Shown here: piece by piece, positions 30,523-38,902 of the stretch
Position numbering within the stretch: the first letter of the stretch is position 1
How the letters are laid out: each line of letters begins with the position of its first letter
Notes under the pieces: generated by a model
What the model saw: only the letters and a program-made list of their open reading frames with translations
Told to the model about the DNA's origin: nothing
Databases searched by the model: none
Translations under genes and position numbers: made by a program
From: Caulobacter vibrioides
Lineage (GTDB): Bacteria > Pseudomonadota > Alphaproteobacteria > Caulobacterales > Caulobacteraceae
Reading direction: 5' to 3'
Assembly: GCF_002858865.1 (NCBI RefSeq)
Contig: NZ_PJRR01000022.1
Span: forward strand, 32,023-96,022
DNA length: 64,000 nucleotides

Positions 30523-30831
30523 TCAGCCCTTCTTGGCGGCCGTGTTGCAGTCGGTCAGGGCGTCGCCTTCGATCGCTGCGCCGCGATAGGTGAACGCAGT
30601 CAGTTCGCCGACCTGGGCGGCCAGCTTGCGGCAGGCGCGGGCGGCGGGCAGCGAGCGGGCCTTGGTGGTGGTGCAGACATCGCCCGTGCAGCGCCAAGCC
30701 GAACCGTCGTGGATGAACGACTCGCTCGTGGCCGGGGTCTTCAGCTTGAGTGATGCGCTTTCGGTGTCGGCGGCGAACGCCGGCGTGACGAGCGCGCAGG
30801 CCAACAGGCCCGCGAAAATAGCGGTACGCAT
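30523..30831 (-). CDS. small secreted protein, Caulobacterales-type, function unknown
   Basis: 102 aa. MRTAIFAGLLACALVTPAFA is a clean signal peptide. The mature protein is about 82 residues: ESASLKLKTPATSESFIHDG, then AWRCTGDVCTTTKARSLPAA, RACRKLAAQVGELTAF and TYRGAAIEGDALTDCN. It has four Cys, probably two disulfides. The W-x-C-x-G-x-x-C-T arrangement followed by RACRKLA recalls a family of small exported paralogues in Caulobacter; no biochemical role is known. It shares the bidirectional terminator with the short ORF opposite. Confidence 0.75.
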   Translation of the reverse strand: MRTAIFAGLLACALVTPAFAADTESASLKLKTPATSESFIHDGSAWRCTGDVCTTTKARSLPAARACRKLAAQVGELTAFTYRGAAIEGDALTDCNTAAKKG

Positions 30832-30932
30832 TCCTACAGTCTCCTATCCCCGCGCCGGATGGGAGTTCCGGCGCATGAGCGCGCGATCGGGAACGTCGCG
30901 CACCTTTCGGCATAGTTCGTTTTCTTTGAAAA

Positions 30933-31541
30933 CTAAGTCAAGCGCCGAAGCGTGTCTGGCGCGCCCGATTGGTAGATTTCTGCATCCCAGGCCAGAAGGG
31001 CGGGGGTGACGTCCTCGGCCCGCTCAACCGCGCGCCAGGCGTTCGCCAGATCGGGTGGGGTGAGCCCTTGATCAATCGTGTGACGGATCAGGACGAACAG
31101 CGGATCCCAGAAACCGCCGGGGTTATGGAACACAATCGGCTTCTGGTGAAGATCTAAACGGCGCCAAGATAGCAGTTCGACGATTTCTTCCAGGGTGCCG
31201 ATGCCGCCGGGCAGCACCACGAAGGCGTCAGATCGCTCGAACATCATCATCTTGCGTTCGTGCATGTTGTCGACGACGACGGTCTCTACGTCGTCGAAAG
31301 GCTGTTCGCGGCCGCGCAGGAAGCTTGGAATGATCCCCAGCACCGCGCCGCCGGCCGTGTGAGCACCTCGGGCGGTGGCCCCCATCAGGCCGACGCCGCC
31401 GCCGCCATAGACGAGCTTCAGGCCTGCCTTGGCGAAGCTTTCGCCGATACTGAAGGCGGCAGCGATGTAGCTAGGATCGGCGTCGTTCGATGAGCCGCAA
31501 TAGACGCACACGGCGCTCAGGCGCCTGGACTCGTCGGACAT
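30933..31541 (-). CDS. LOG-family protein (nucleoside-5'-monophosphate phosphoribohydrolase type)
   Basis: 202 aa from the ATG at 31541; the frame is open far upstream, but that part is antisense to the next gene. LOG proteins were long called lysine decarboxylases. The motif PGGIGTLEEIVELLSWRRLD and the arginine in MHERKMMMFERSDAFVVLPG form the active site. VYCGSSNDADPSYIAAA and LVYGGGGVGLMGATARGAH bind the nucleotide phosphate. Expected reaction: release of a free base from a nucleotide such as AMP or a cytokinin ribotide. Divergent from the lipoprotein gene (72-bp gap). Confidence 0.9.
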   Translation of the reverse strand: MSDESRRLSAVCVYCGSSNDADPSYIAAAFSIGESFAKAGLKLVYGGGGVGLMGATARGAHTAGGAVLGIIPSFLRGREQPFDDVETVVVDNMHERKMMMFERSDAFVVLPGGIGTLEEIVELLSWRRLDLHQKPIVFHNPGGFWDPLFVLIRHTIDQGLTPPDLANAWRAVERAEDVTPALLAWDAEIYQSGAPDTLRRLT

Positions 31542-31613
31542 CGTCGTCCACTCCACACAAGACAATGGCGCGCGGGGATCGCGCGCCACCGGTTCGTTCC
31601 TATTTGAGGCCGC

Positions 31614-32420
31614 ATGATCAGGATTCGCTCCCGGGGTTTCAAGCCGTCGATCCTTGTCGTCGCTGCGGCGACGCTGCTGGCGGCTTGCGACCCGGGCGGA
31701 CAGGGCGACCCGAAGCGCACGGAGAAGATCGATAGCGCCGAAGCCGGCTATCTTCCGCCTCCAGCGCTGGAAAGCGTGCAGCGCGCGGGCGGCCGCGTGA
31801 CCTTGGTGGGCGCTGCGCTGCCAGAGGCTGATATCCGGTTGGGCTCTCCGGACGGTGAGGTCGTGCTGGGCAAGGCGGACCCCGAGGGGCGGTGGAGCGT
31901 GGCTGTTCCCATCCAGCCTGGCGTTCGATTGTTCGGCCTTTCCATGACCCGTGATGGCCGGACCGTGCAGGCGGAAGGCTACGTCATGGTCTCGGAAGAG
32001 GGGCAGGTGGCCTTGTTGCGGGCTGGCGCGGGCGCATGGCGCCTCGCTCCCGCGTCCAGCGCGCCCCGGATCTTGGCGGTCGATATCGACAGGGCCGGCG
32101 GCGCGGTGGTGTCGGGAGTCGCTGCGCCGGGCGCGGGCCTCAATGTCCGGATTGACCGGGTCGTCAGCGGCGGGGGGCGCGCCGATGACAAAGGCCGCTT
32201 CTTCATCGCGATGAAGGATCCGATGTCCCGCGGCCCTCACGACATCCAGATCGGTGGCGAAGGGGGCGAGGATCAGGTGACGATCGCGGCCACGCCGCCC
32301 TTGGCCTTGAACTCTGGTCCCGTGCGCGCCGAGCGCGTTCCGACCGGTTGGCGCATCGACTGGGTGACGCCAGGCGGCGGCGTACAGACCACCTTGCTGA
32401 TCCGAAGGGATGGGCGATGA
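31614..32420 (+). CDS. lipoprotein with Ig/carrier-like beta domains, unknown function
   Basis: 268 aa. N-terminal basic region then ILVVAAATLLAACDPGG, with lipobox LAAC, so an acylated lipoprotein. The mature protein looks all-beta: GGRVTLVGAALPEADIRLGS and DGEVVLGKADPEGRWSVAVP resemble one carboxypeptidase-regulatory-like repeat; GGAVVSGVAAPGAGLNVRID and DKGRFFIAM resemble a second. The stop overlaps the ABC exporter start (ATGA), so the two are probably co-expressed. A link between lipoprotein and exporter is an inference from the overlap. Confidence 0.75.
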   Translation: MIRIRSRGFKPSILVVAAATLLAACDPGGQGDPKRTEKIDSAEAGYLPPPALESVQRAGGRVTLVGAALPEADIRLGSPDGEVVLGKADPEGRWSVAVPIQPGVRLFGLSMTRDGRTVQAEGYVMVSEEGQVALLRAGAGAWRLAPASSAPRILAVDIDRAGGAVVSGVAAPGAGLNVRIDRVVSGGGRADDKGRFFIAMKDPMSRGPHDIQIGGEGGEDQVTIAATPPLALNSGPVRAERVPTGWRIDWVTPGGGVQTTLLIRRDGR

Positions 32421-34279
32421 GAGGGCTGGGCGGCCCGCCGTCTCCTGGACGCGAGGCGGTCGCCGGCGCGATCGCGAAGGCCGACCAGCCGATCCGCTTC
32501 TGGAAGGCGATGAGCGACCTGCTCCAACTGGTGCTGCGATCCCAGGCGCCGGGTTTGCGCTGGCGCCTGACCGTCGCCTTGCTTCTGACGCTTACCGGCA
32601 AGGTGCTCGGCGTCCTGGCGCCGTTGATGCTGGGGCAGGCGGTGAACCAGCTCTCCGTCGGTCAGGGCGTTGCGGTGACGGTCACCCTGGCGTTCGCGAG
32701 TCTGGCGATCGGCTGGGCGCTGGTGCGATTTATCTCGGCGGCGGCGCCCCAGGCGCGAGACACGATCTTCACGCCGGTCGCCCAGGCGGCCCAGACCCGC
32801 GCGGCGGTCGAGACCTTCGCGCACGCCCTGTCGCTGTCGATCGATTTTCATCAGTCCAAGCGGACCGGCTCGCTCTCGCGGGTTATCGATCGTGGCGCGC
32901 GGTCGATGGATTTTCTGCTGCGGGGTCTGGTGTTCAACCTCGCCCCCACAGGGATCGAGCTGATCCTCGCCGCCGTGGTGCTGGCCAAGGCCTACGACTG
33001 GCGGTTCGCCGCTGTGGCCTTGGTGACGGTCGCGATCTACGGCTACGTCACCTTCGCCATCTCGGACTGGCGGATCGGCCACCGTCGGGCGCTCAATGAA
33101 GCCGACGCCGAGGCGGCCGGCCGCGCGGTCGATGCGCTTCTGAACTACGAGACCGTGAAATCGTTCGGTGGGGAGGCGAGGGCGGTCGCCAGTTACGAGC
33201 GCGCGCTGGACACCTATGGACGCGCCAATATCAAGGCGACCCAGTCGCTCAATCTCCTGAATCTCGTTCAGTCGGGCGTGATGAGTGTGGGCTTGGGCGT
33301 GATGGCGGTGCTGGCCGGATCCGAGGCCGCGCACGGGCGCATGGGGCCCGGCGACGTCACGGCGGCCGTACTGATCCTGATCAACCTCTACGCGCCGCTG
33401 AACATCCTGGGCTTCGCCTACCGCGAAATTCGCCAGTCGCTGATCGACATGGAGGCGATGCTGGACCTGCGTCGGCAGGCCGCCGACGTGGCCGACGCTC
33501 CGGACGCCCAGGACCTGCCGCCGTGCGCCGACCATAGAGGCGGGGCGGTGGCGTTCGAAGCGGTCTCTTTCCGTCACGGCGCGCGGTCCGAGGGGCTGAG
33601 CGAGGTGTCGCTGACCGTCGCGCCGGGCTCGACTGTGGCCATCGTGGGCCCGTCGGGCGCGGGCAAGACCACCCTGGTGCGGCTGGCCCTGCGGATGATC
33701 GATCCTCAGTCGGGGCGGGTGACGCTGGACGGCTATGACCTGAAGGCTCTGAAGCAGAGCTCGCTTCGCCGGGCCGTCGCCCTGGTGCCGCAGGACGTGG
33801 CCCTCTTCAACGACACCCTGGCGGCCAACATCGCCTTCGCACGGCCCGAGGTGGGTGAAACCGAGGTCTGGGCGGCCGCCGAGGCGGCGGAACTGGGTGA
33901 CTTTATTCGAAGCCTACCCGAAGGCATGGCGACAAAGGTCGGAGAGCGCGGTCTGAAGCTGTCGGGTGGCGAGCGTCAGCGTGTCGGGATCGCGCGCGCT
34001 CTGCTGGCGGAGCCGCGAGTGCTGATCCTGGACGAAGCGACCAGCGCGCTCGACAGCCGTACCGAAGCCGCCATCCAGGCGACCTTGCGCAAGGCGAGGG
34101 CGGGGCGGACGACCCTGGTCGTCGCGCATCGGCTGTCGACCATCGCCGACGCTGACGAGATCGTCGTGCTGCGCCGGGGCAAGATCGTTGAGCGCGGTCG
34201 CCATGAGGCCTTGTTGGCGGCCGGCGGCGAATACGCCGCGCTCTGGCGTCGTCAGACGCGGGACCGCGAGACGGTTTAG
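32417..34279 (+). CDS. ABC exporter, Atm1/ABCB7-like fused permease-ATPase
   Basis: 620 aa half-transporter. The N-terminal transmembrane domain (about residues 40-330) has six predicted helices. It contains the Atm1-type segment ETVKSFGGEARAVASYERAL, close to the mitochondrial Atm1 pattern of NYE-V-F-x-E. The ATPase domain carries Walker A GPSGAGKTT, Q-loop VPQDVALFNDT, signature LSGGERQRVGIARALL, Walker B VLILDEATSALD and H-loop VAHRLSTI. Atm1-like proteins export glutathione-bound metal or polysulfide species. I take the ATG at 32417, which overlaps the lipoprotein stop by 4 nt. The next genes (glyoxalase, GST) also use glutathione. Confidence 0.92.
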   Translation: MRGLGGPPSPGREAVAGAIAKADQPIRFWKAMSDLLQLVLRSQAPGLRWRLTVALLLTLTGKVLGVLAPLMLGQAVNQLSVGQGVAVTVTLAFASLAIGWALVRFISAAAPQARDTIFTPVAQAAQTRAAVETFAHALSLSIDFHQSKRTGSLSRVIDRGARSMDFLLRGLVFNLAPTGIELILAAVVLAKAYDWRFAAVALVTVAIYGYVTFAISDWRIGHRRALNEADAEAAGRAVDALLNYETVKSFGGEARAVASYERALDTYGRANIKATQSLNLLNLVQSGVMSVGLGVMAVLAGSEAAHGRMGPGDVTAAVLILINLYAPLNILGFAYREIRQSLIDMEAMLDLRRQAADVADAPDAQDLPPCADHRGGAVAFEAVSFRHGARSEGLSEVSLTVAPGSTVAIVGPSGAGKTTLVRLALRMIDPQSGRVTLDGYDLKALKQSSLRRAVALVPQDVALFNDTLAANIAFARPEVGETEVWAAAEAAELGDFIRSLPEGMATKVGERGLKLSGGERQRVGIARALLAEPRVLILDEATSALDSRTEAAIQATLRKARAGRTTLVVAHRLSTIADADEIVVLRRGKIVERGRHEALLAAGGEYAALWRRQTRDRETV

Positions 34280-34339
34280 GGTTTGCCCCACGCGGGGCTA
34301 TGCCTATATCGGCGTGAGCCGCCTTCCAGGAGATCCGCC

Positions 34340-34777
34340 ATGCGTTACCTGCACACGATGATCCGCGTCCGCGATCTCGACGCCTCGCTGCGGTTCTACT
34401 GCGAGGGGCTTGGGCTGCAGGAGATGTATCGCACGGAGAACGAGAAGGGCCGCTTCACCCTGGTCTTTCTCGCCGCTCCGGAGGACGTGGAGCTCGCCAA
34501 GGCGCGTAAGGCTCCCCTGGTTGAACTCACCTACAACTGGGACGACGAGGAATACGGCGGCGGTCGTAATTTTGGCCACCTGGCCTATCGGGTCGACGAC
34601 ATCTACGAGACCTGCCAGCGGCTGATGGACATGGGAGTGACCATCAACCGTCCCCCGCGCGATGGTCACATGGCGTTTGTGCGCTCACCCGACAATATCT
34701 CGATTGAGCTTCTGCAGGACGGCGACCTGCCGCCAGCCGAACCGTGGGTTTCGATGCCGAACGTCGGGGCCTGGTAG
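34340..34777 (+). CDS. gloA: lactoylglutathione lyase (glyoxalase I)
   Basis: Converts the hemithioacetal of methylglyoxal and glutathione to S-lactoylglutathione. 145 aa from the ATG at 34340, after CCAGGAGAT. It has two VOC modules: [20 protein letters not shown] and [20 protein letters not shown]. Metal ligands are expected at His5, Glu in VELTYNWD, His in FGHLAYRV and Glu in NISIELLQ; all four are present. The [14 protein letters not shown] segment is typical of bacterial GloA. Confidence 0.93.
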   Translation: MRYLHTMIRVRDLDASLRFYCEGLGLQEMYRTENEKGRFTLVFLAAPEDVELAKARKAPLVELTYNWDDEEYGGGRNFGHLAYRVDDIYETCQRLMDMGVTINRPPRDGHMAFVRSPDNISIELLQDGDLPPAEPWVSMPNVGAW

Positions 34778-34943
34778 GTCCGCGCACGCGCGGGCGGCCG
34801 GATCTTCTGGGTGTCGATCTGGCCGTCCGCTGATCTACGCCGGCGCGGCCTGTTGGTTCTCCCCGTCTAGGGGCGCTCTGGAAAAGCGGCTGGCGGGTCG
34901 CCAGATGGGAGCGACGCGTCCGCGTTCTCCACGAGGTCCCTTC

Positions 34944-35648
34944 ATGCCCGATCTGTCAGTCTTCCCGATCACCCAGCGCTGGCCCGCAGAACGACCCGAC
35001 CAGATCCAGCTCTATTCGCTGCCGACACCCAACGGCGTGAAGGCCTCCATCATGCTGGAGGAGACGGGGCTGCCCTACGAGCCGCACCTGATCGATATCG
35101 GCAAGAACGAGACCTGGGGCGTCGAGTATTTGTCGCTCAACCCGAATGGCAAGATCCCCGCGATCATCGATCCCAATGGTCCAGAGGGAAAGCCGATCGC
35201 GCTGTTCGAGAGCGGAGCCATCCTAGTCTACCTCGCGGAGAAGACCGGCAAGTTCCTGCCTTCGGGACCAGCCGCGCGCTATGAGACCCTGCAGTGGGTA
35301 TTCTTCCAGATGGCCGCCATCGGTCCGATGTTCGGGCAACTGGGCTTCTTCCATAAGTTCGCTGGCCGCGAGTACGAGGATAAGCGGCCGCTGGAGCGTT
35401 ATGTCGCCGAGTCGAAGCGGTTACTGGGCGTGCTGGAGGGCAGGCTGGCTGAACGCGCCTGGATCATGGGCGATGACTATACGATCGCCGACATCGCCAC
35501 CCTCGGCTGGGTCCGAAATCTGGTTGGCTTCTACGAGGCGGGCGACCTCGTCGGTTACGGCGGTCTGAAGCACGTTCCGCGTTGGCTGGAAGCGGGCCTG
35601 GAGCGCCCAGCCGTCCAGCGCGGCCTGCAGATTCCCGTCCGGCTCTGA
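34944..35648 (+). CDS. glutathione S-transferase family protein (Ure2/YfcG-like)
   Basis: 234 aa from the ATG at 34944. The thioredoxin-like N-domain has LYSLPTPNGVKASIMLEETG, with Thr/Asn at the place of the catalytic residue, and ESGAILVYLAEKTG, the Glu-Ser pair that binds glutathione. The all-helical C-domain includes RPLERYVAESKRLLGVLEGR and MGDDYTIADIATLGWVRNL. The PTPNG-K motif is that of the Nu/Ure2-like class, which often has disulfide-reductase activity. It follows glyoxalase I by 166 bp, so it may have its own promoter. Confidence 0.9.
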   Translation: MPDLSVFPITQRWPAERPDQIQLYSLPTPNGVKASIMLEETGLPYEPHLIDIGKNETWGVEYLSLNPNGKIPAIIDPNGPEGKPIALFESGAILVYLAEKTGKFLPSGPAARYETLQWVFFQMAAIGPMFGQLGFFHKFAGREYEDKRPLERYVAESKRLLGVLEGRLAERAWIMGDDYTIADIATLGWVRNLVGFYEAGDLVGYGGLKHVPRWLEAGLERPAVQRGLQIPVRL

Positions 35649-35703
35649 GGGCGTTCGCCGTGCCTGCGACCTTTTGGTCCTGGCGTTAAGAATTAGGGGA
35701 TCG

Positions 35704-35711
35704 TTAACCAT
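35704..35711 (+). promoter_or_regulatory. CtrA-type half-site TTAACCAT
   Basis: TTAACCAT is the recognised CtrA half-motif in Caulobacter. It stands in an AT-richer stretch (from about 35686) upstream of the terminator at 35768, suggesting a promoter between the GST gene and the tRNA genes. Eight bases alone are weak evidence. Confidence 0.4.
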
Positions 35712-35767
35712 AACGGGCGGATTTTCATCGTGTCTTCTTTGAAGGCACCCACCATCACTGACTTCCA

Positions 35768-35799
35768 CAGCCCGGCCGCAAAGCCGGGCTGCTTTTTTT
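35768..35799 (+). terminator. intrinsic terminator upstream of the tRNA-Asn pair
   Basis: CAGCCCGGC, loop CGCAAA, GCCGGGCTG, C, TTTTTTT. Nearly ideal. It is 120 bp after the GST stop, so it may end the GST message or a short transcript of about 65 nt started near the CtrA-like half-site. Confidence 0.88.
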
Positions 35800-35828
35800 G
35801 GAACAAGGCGCTTGCATCGGCGCAATGG

Positions 35829-35943
35829 GGCGGCTATCACGCGGCCTCTTCTGAGAGCGACCTGTTCCGCGGTAGCTCAGTGGTAGAGCAGCCGGCTGTT
35901 AACCGGCTGGTCGTAGGTTCGAATCCTACCCGCGGAGCCACTC
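35829..35943 (+). repeat. tandem duplication unit 1 (leader hairpin plus tRNA-Asn)
   Basis: Bases 35829-35943 are repeated at 36039-36153, 210 bp apart. Differences are limited to a few bases in the 37-base leader: CTCT-TCTG-AGAG here versus CTCT-TTCG-AGAG in unit 2, so both retain a small hairpin 5' of the tRNA. Confidence 0.8.
35866..35940 (+). tRNA. tRNA-Asn (GTT), copy 1
   Basis: 75 nt cloverleaf. Acceptor TCCGCGG pairs with CCGCGGA, discriminator G, encoded CCA at 35938-35940. D-arm TAGCTCAGTGGTAGAGCA; anticodon stem GCCGG/CCGGC with loop CTGTTAA, anticodon GTT at 35898-35900, decoding AAC/AAU. T-arm GTAGGTTCGAATCCTAC. Sequence identical to copy 2. Confidence 0.97.
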
Positions 35944-36038
35944 TCACCTTCCTGAAATCGTCGACTTATCGATCGCCTGACAGGGCGTGCGAAATCGCGT
36001 GCGTGGGCGCATTTTGTCGTCTTGCGTCGACTCGTCGA

Positions 36039-36153
36039 GGCGGCTATCACGCCCGCTCTTTCGAGAGCGACCTGTTCCGCGGTAGCTCAGTGGTAGAGCA
36101 GCCGGCTGTTAACCGGCTGGTCGTAGGTTCGAATCCTACCCGCGGAGCCACTC
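36039..36153 (+). repeat. tandem duplication unit 2 (leader hairpin plus tRNA-Asn)
   Basis: Second copy of the 115-bp unit described at 35829-35943. The 95-bp spacer between the units is not duplicated. Confidence 0.8.
36076..36150 (+). tRNA. tRNA-Asn (GTT), copy 2
   Basis: Identical 75-nt sequence to copy 1; anticodon GTT at 36108-36110, CCA encoded. The two copies are probably separate transcripts or one dicistronic tRNA precursor, since no terminator is seen between them. Confidence 0.97.
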
Positions 36154-36182
36154 GCCCGAACTCGCCGTACGCGGCGCGGAAT

Positions 36183-36329
36183 TCATCGCATTCGTTGTTG
36201 CCGTCTCTCACGCCGCTTGCGACGCCATCGGCCGTAAGCGCGCCTTAGCTTTTCGTCGATCCACGGCAGGAAGTAGATCAGCACAAGAGCGACCAGCGCG
36301 AGGGCGATCACCATCGGCGCACCATGCAT
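36183..36329 (-). CDS. putative 48-residue single-pass membrane protein
   Basis: From the ATG at 36329: a short N-terminus, a strong hydrophobic helix (MVIALALVALVLIYFLPWID), then a tail rich in Arg and Lys (RRAYGRWRRKRRERRQQRMR). The positive-inside rule places the tail in the cytoplasm. ATGs at 36347 and further up are possible starts; none has a good ribosome-binding site. No family recognised. The hydrophobic-then-basic design argues against a chance frame, but evidence is modest. Confidence 0.4.
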   Translation of the reverse strand: MHGAPMVIALALVALVLIYFLPWIDEKLRRAYGRWRRKRRERRQQRMR

Positions 36330-36625
36330 GGCAGAACCCCAATTCATCGTGCTACGAGCGACTTCCCCCGTCATCGATCTTGTCGACGATGAACCCTTTA
36401 TCCAACCTCGCGTAGCGCTGATCAACCAAGCTTCGGTGACAAGATGGGCGGAGCGAGATCTCGCGCCCTAGAATCGACCTCTACGTGTCTTCGCTTCGCG
36501 CGCTGTGATGCATTTCCAGTCTCGAGTACGCGGGCTTCGCAGCGATGAGCCCGGGGATCGCATTGCGTTTAGATGATGGGCGGACCTATAAGCCTGCTCG
36601 AAAGTCTAGTCCTTCGAGGGATTCC

Positions 36626-37198
36626 ATGAGCACCGACTTCGCCGCCGCGCGGCTGAACATGGTCGAGAGCCAGATTCGCACCGCCGACGTGACCGATCTG
36701 CCGCTGCAGGACGCGCTGCGCGTCGTGGCGCGCGAGAGCGTCGTGCCGGCCTCGAAGGCCTATCTGGCCTATGCCGACGCCGACATCGAGTACGCCCCCG
36801 GTCGCTGGCTTCTGCGCCCGCGTGAGGTCGGCAAGCTGCTGCAAGCGCTGAAGCCGCGCGAAGGCGAGACCGTCCTGGCCATCGCTGCGCCCTATGCGGC
36901 CGCCGTCCTGGAAAAGATGGGTCTTTCGGTCACGCGCCACGATGGCGAGGACCTGAAGACGGTCCCCGCCGGCGCTTACGATGTCATCGTATGCGAAGGC
37001 GCCGTCGCCGTCGCGCCCAAGAGCTGGCAGGACGCCTTGGCTCATGGCGGTCGCCTGGGCGTTGTCGAGCGTACGGGTCCTGTGGGGCGCGCCGCGATTT
37101 ATCTGCGCGCCGAGGACGGCGTCGGCCGTCGCGCCGCGTTCGACGCTTCGCCGCCGCTGCTCGCCGGCTTCGAGGCTGAGACGGGCTTCAGCTTCTGA
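36626..37198 (+). CDS. protein-L-isoaspartate methyltransferase-like protein
   Basis: 190 aa from the ATG at 36626. The N-terminus DFAAARLNMVESQIRTADVT, DLPLQDALRVVARE matches the Pcm-like family found upstream of tolC genes in alphaproteobacteria. The SAM-binding Rossmann region is degenerate: REGETVLAIAAPYAAAVLEK replaces the usual E-x-G-x-G-x-G glycine-rich loop. Then YDVIVCEGAVAVAPKSWQDA and HGGRLGVVERTG follow. The altered motif I makes true methyltransferase activity doubtful. It lies directly upstream of rsaFa, 125 bp away. Confidence 0.82.
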   Translation: MSTDFAAARLNMVESQIRTADVTDLPLQDALRVVARESVVPASKAYLAYADADIEYAPGRWLLRPREVGKLLQALKPREGETVLAIAAPYAAAVLEKMGLSVTRHDGEDLKTVPAGAYDVIVCEGAVAVAPKSWQDALAHGGRLGVVERTGPVGRAAIYLRAEDGVGRRAAFDASPPLLAGFEAETGFSF

Positions 37199-37322
37199 CG
37201 ATCTGGGCCCGATGGACCGTCGCAACGTTTGCGTGAAAAAAGCTTAACTGGCGACGACTGGCGGAGCGACTTACACGCGATCATATTGTGGCCGGCGCGA
37301 GCTTCGCGTGATTGGGGATAGA

Positions 37323-38774
37323 ATGTTGATGTCGAACCGTCGACGGGCCGGGTTGCTGGCCGCCGCTTGCAGCGCTGGTCTTCTGGCCGGGTCCTTCTCC
37401 ATCGCGAACGCCGAGACTCTCGCCGATGCGATCGCGCTCGCCTATCAGACCAATCCGACGCTGCAGCAACAGCGCGCCAGCGCCCGCATCACCGACGAAG
37501 GCGTGGTGCAAGCCAAGACCGGCTTCCGCCCGACCGTGGGCGCCACCGCCGATATCACGGGGGCGAACACCAATCCGGCCAGCGCCGGCGCGGATGTGAA
37601 GCTCTCTGGCAGCAGCGCGGCGCTTTCGATCATCCAGCCGCTCTACACCGGCGGTCGCGCCAGCGCGGGCGTCAGCGCCGCTGAAGCCGACGTGCTGTCT
37701 GCGCGGGAAGGTCTTCGCGCGGTCGAGCAGGGGGTGCTGGTCAGCGTCGTCCAGGCCTATGTCGACGTGCGCCGCGACCAGGAACGCCTGCGCATCGCCA
37801 AGGAAAACGTCGCGGTTCTGCAGCGCCAGCTCGAAGAATCGAACGCTCGCTTCGACGTGGGTGAGATCACCCGGACGGACGTCGCCCAGTCTCAGGCGCG
37901 CTTGGCTTCGGCCAAGGCCAGCCTGTCGGGCGCCCAGGCCCAGTTGGAAGTCAGCCGCGCCTCCTACGCTGCGGTGGTCGGTCAAACGCCCGGCGAACTG
38001 GCTCCCGAGCCGAGCTTGGCCGGACTGCTGCCCGCCAGCGTCGACCAGGCTTTCGAGGCCGCCCAGACGAACAATCCTGGCGTGACCTCGGCGAAGTTCA
38101 ATGAAGAGGCGGCCGCCGCGCGTGTCGCCGTCGCCAAGGCGGGCTATCGACCGACGGTCTCGGCGCGCGCTTCGCTGGGTTACGATGCGACGCGTCGTTC
38201 TGGCGTCGGCAGCCAGTTTGACGACTATTCGCGCACCGTTTCGGGCGCGATCACGGCCTCGATCCCGCTTTTCGCCGGCGGCTTGACCACGTCGCAGGTC
38301 CGGGCGGCCAATGAACGTGAGAACGCTGCGCGCAGCGCCGTCGAAGGCGCCAAGCGCACCGCGATCCAGCAAGTCTCGAACGCGTGGAGCAATCTGCTGG
38401 CGTCGCGCGCCGGTCTGGTCGCCAACGAGGAGCAGGTTCGAGCGACCCGCATCGCTTTCGAAGGCGTGCGTCAGGAGCAACAGGTCGGCCTGCGGACGAC
38501 GCTGGACGTTCTGAACGCCCAGCTGGAGCTGTCCAACGCCGAACTGGCGCTGGTTTCGGCCCGTCGCGACGAATACCTGGCTTCCGCCGTGGTCTTGCAG
38601 GCCATGGGCCAACTGGAGGTGACCAAGCTCGCCTCCAACACCGCCGCCTATGACCCGAAAACCTCCTACAACCGCGTGACGCGCGGCGTGGGCTGGGTGC
38701 CGTGGGAGCCGGTGGTGCAGGCGATCGACAGCGTCGGCGCGGCTTCCACCAAGCCCCCGAGCGGCTCGAAGTAG
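37323..38774 (+). CDS. rsaFa: TolC-family outer-membrane efflux/secretion channel (RsaFa)
   Basis: 483 aa from the ATG at 37323 (GGGGATAGA before it); the ATG at 37329 is a close alternative. The signal peptide ends at SIANA-ET. Mature protein: two repeats of the outer-membrane efflux fold, TLADAIALAYQTNPTLQQQR at the start and QLEESNARFDVGEITRTDVA, QTPGELAPEPSLAGLLP, DEYLASAVVLQAMGQLEVTK further on. In Caulobacter, RsaF proteins form the outer-membrane channel for type I export of the S-layer protein RsaA, and may also serve drug efflux. The name RsaFa rests on its position next to popZ. Confidence 0.9.
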   Translation: MLMSNRRRAGLLAAACSAGLLAGSFSIANAETLADAIALAYQTNPTLQQQRASARITDEGVVQAKTGFRPTVGATADITGANTNPASAGADVKLSGSSAALSIIQPLYTGGRASAGVSAAEADVLSAREGLRAVEQGVLVSVVQAYVDVRRDQERLRIAKENVAVLQRQLEESNARFDVGEITRTDVAQSQARLASAKASLSGAQAQLEVSRASYAAVVGQTPGELAPEPSLAGLLPASVDQAFEAAQTNNPGVTSAKFNEEAAAARVAVAKAGYRPTVSARASLGYDATRRSGVGSQFDDYSRTVSGAITASIPLFAGGLTTSQVRAANERENAARSAVEGAKRTAIQQVSNAWSNLLASRAGLVANEEQVRATRIAFEGVRQEQQVGLRTTLDVLNAQLELSNAELALVSARRDEYLASAVVLQAMGQLEVTKLASNTAAYDPKTSYNRVTRGVGWVPWEPVVQAIDSVGAASTKPPSGSK

Positions 38775-38902
38775 GTTTGATCCGCGTCGATTCCGCCCAG
38801 GCGCGGACTTGCGCTTGCTTAACACGCGTAAGTCTGCACCATCGCGGCTAAGCGCGCCCCAAGGCGCGCAAGGATTCGTACCTCTTTACGACGGCCCCGC
38901 AC

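Noticed and set aside
30119..30913. 264-codon minus-strand frame covering the small secreted-protein gene
   Set aside because: Frame differs from the signal-peptide-bearing gene at 30523-30831 and spans the terminator and structured leader.
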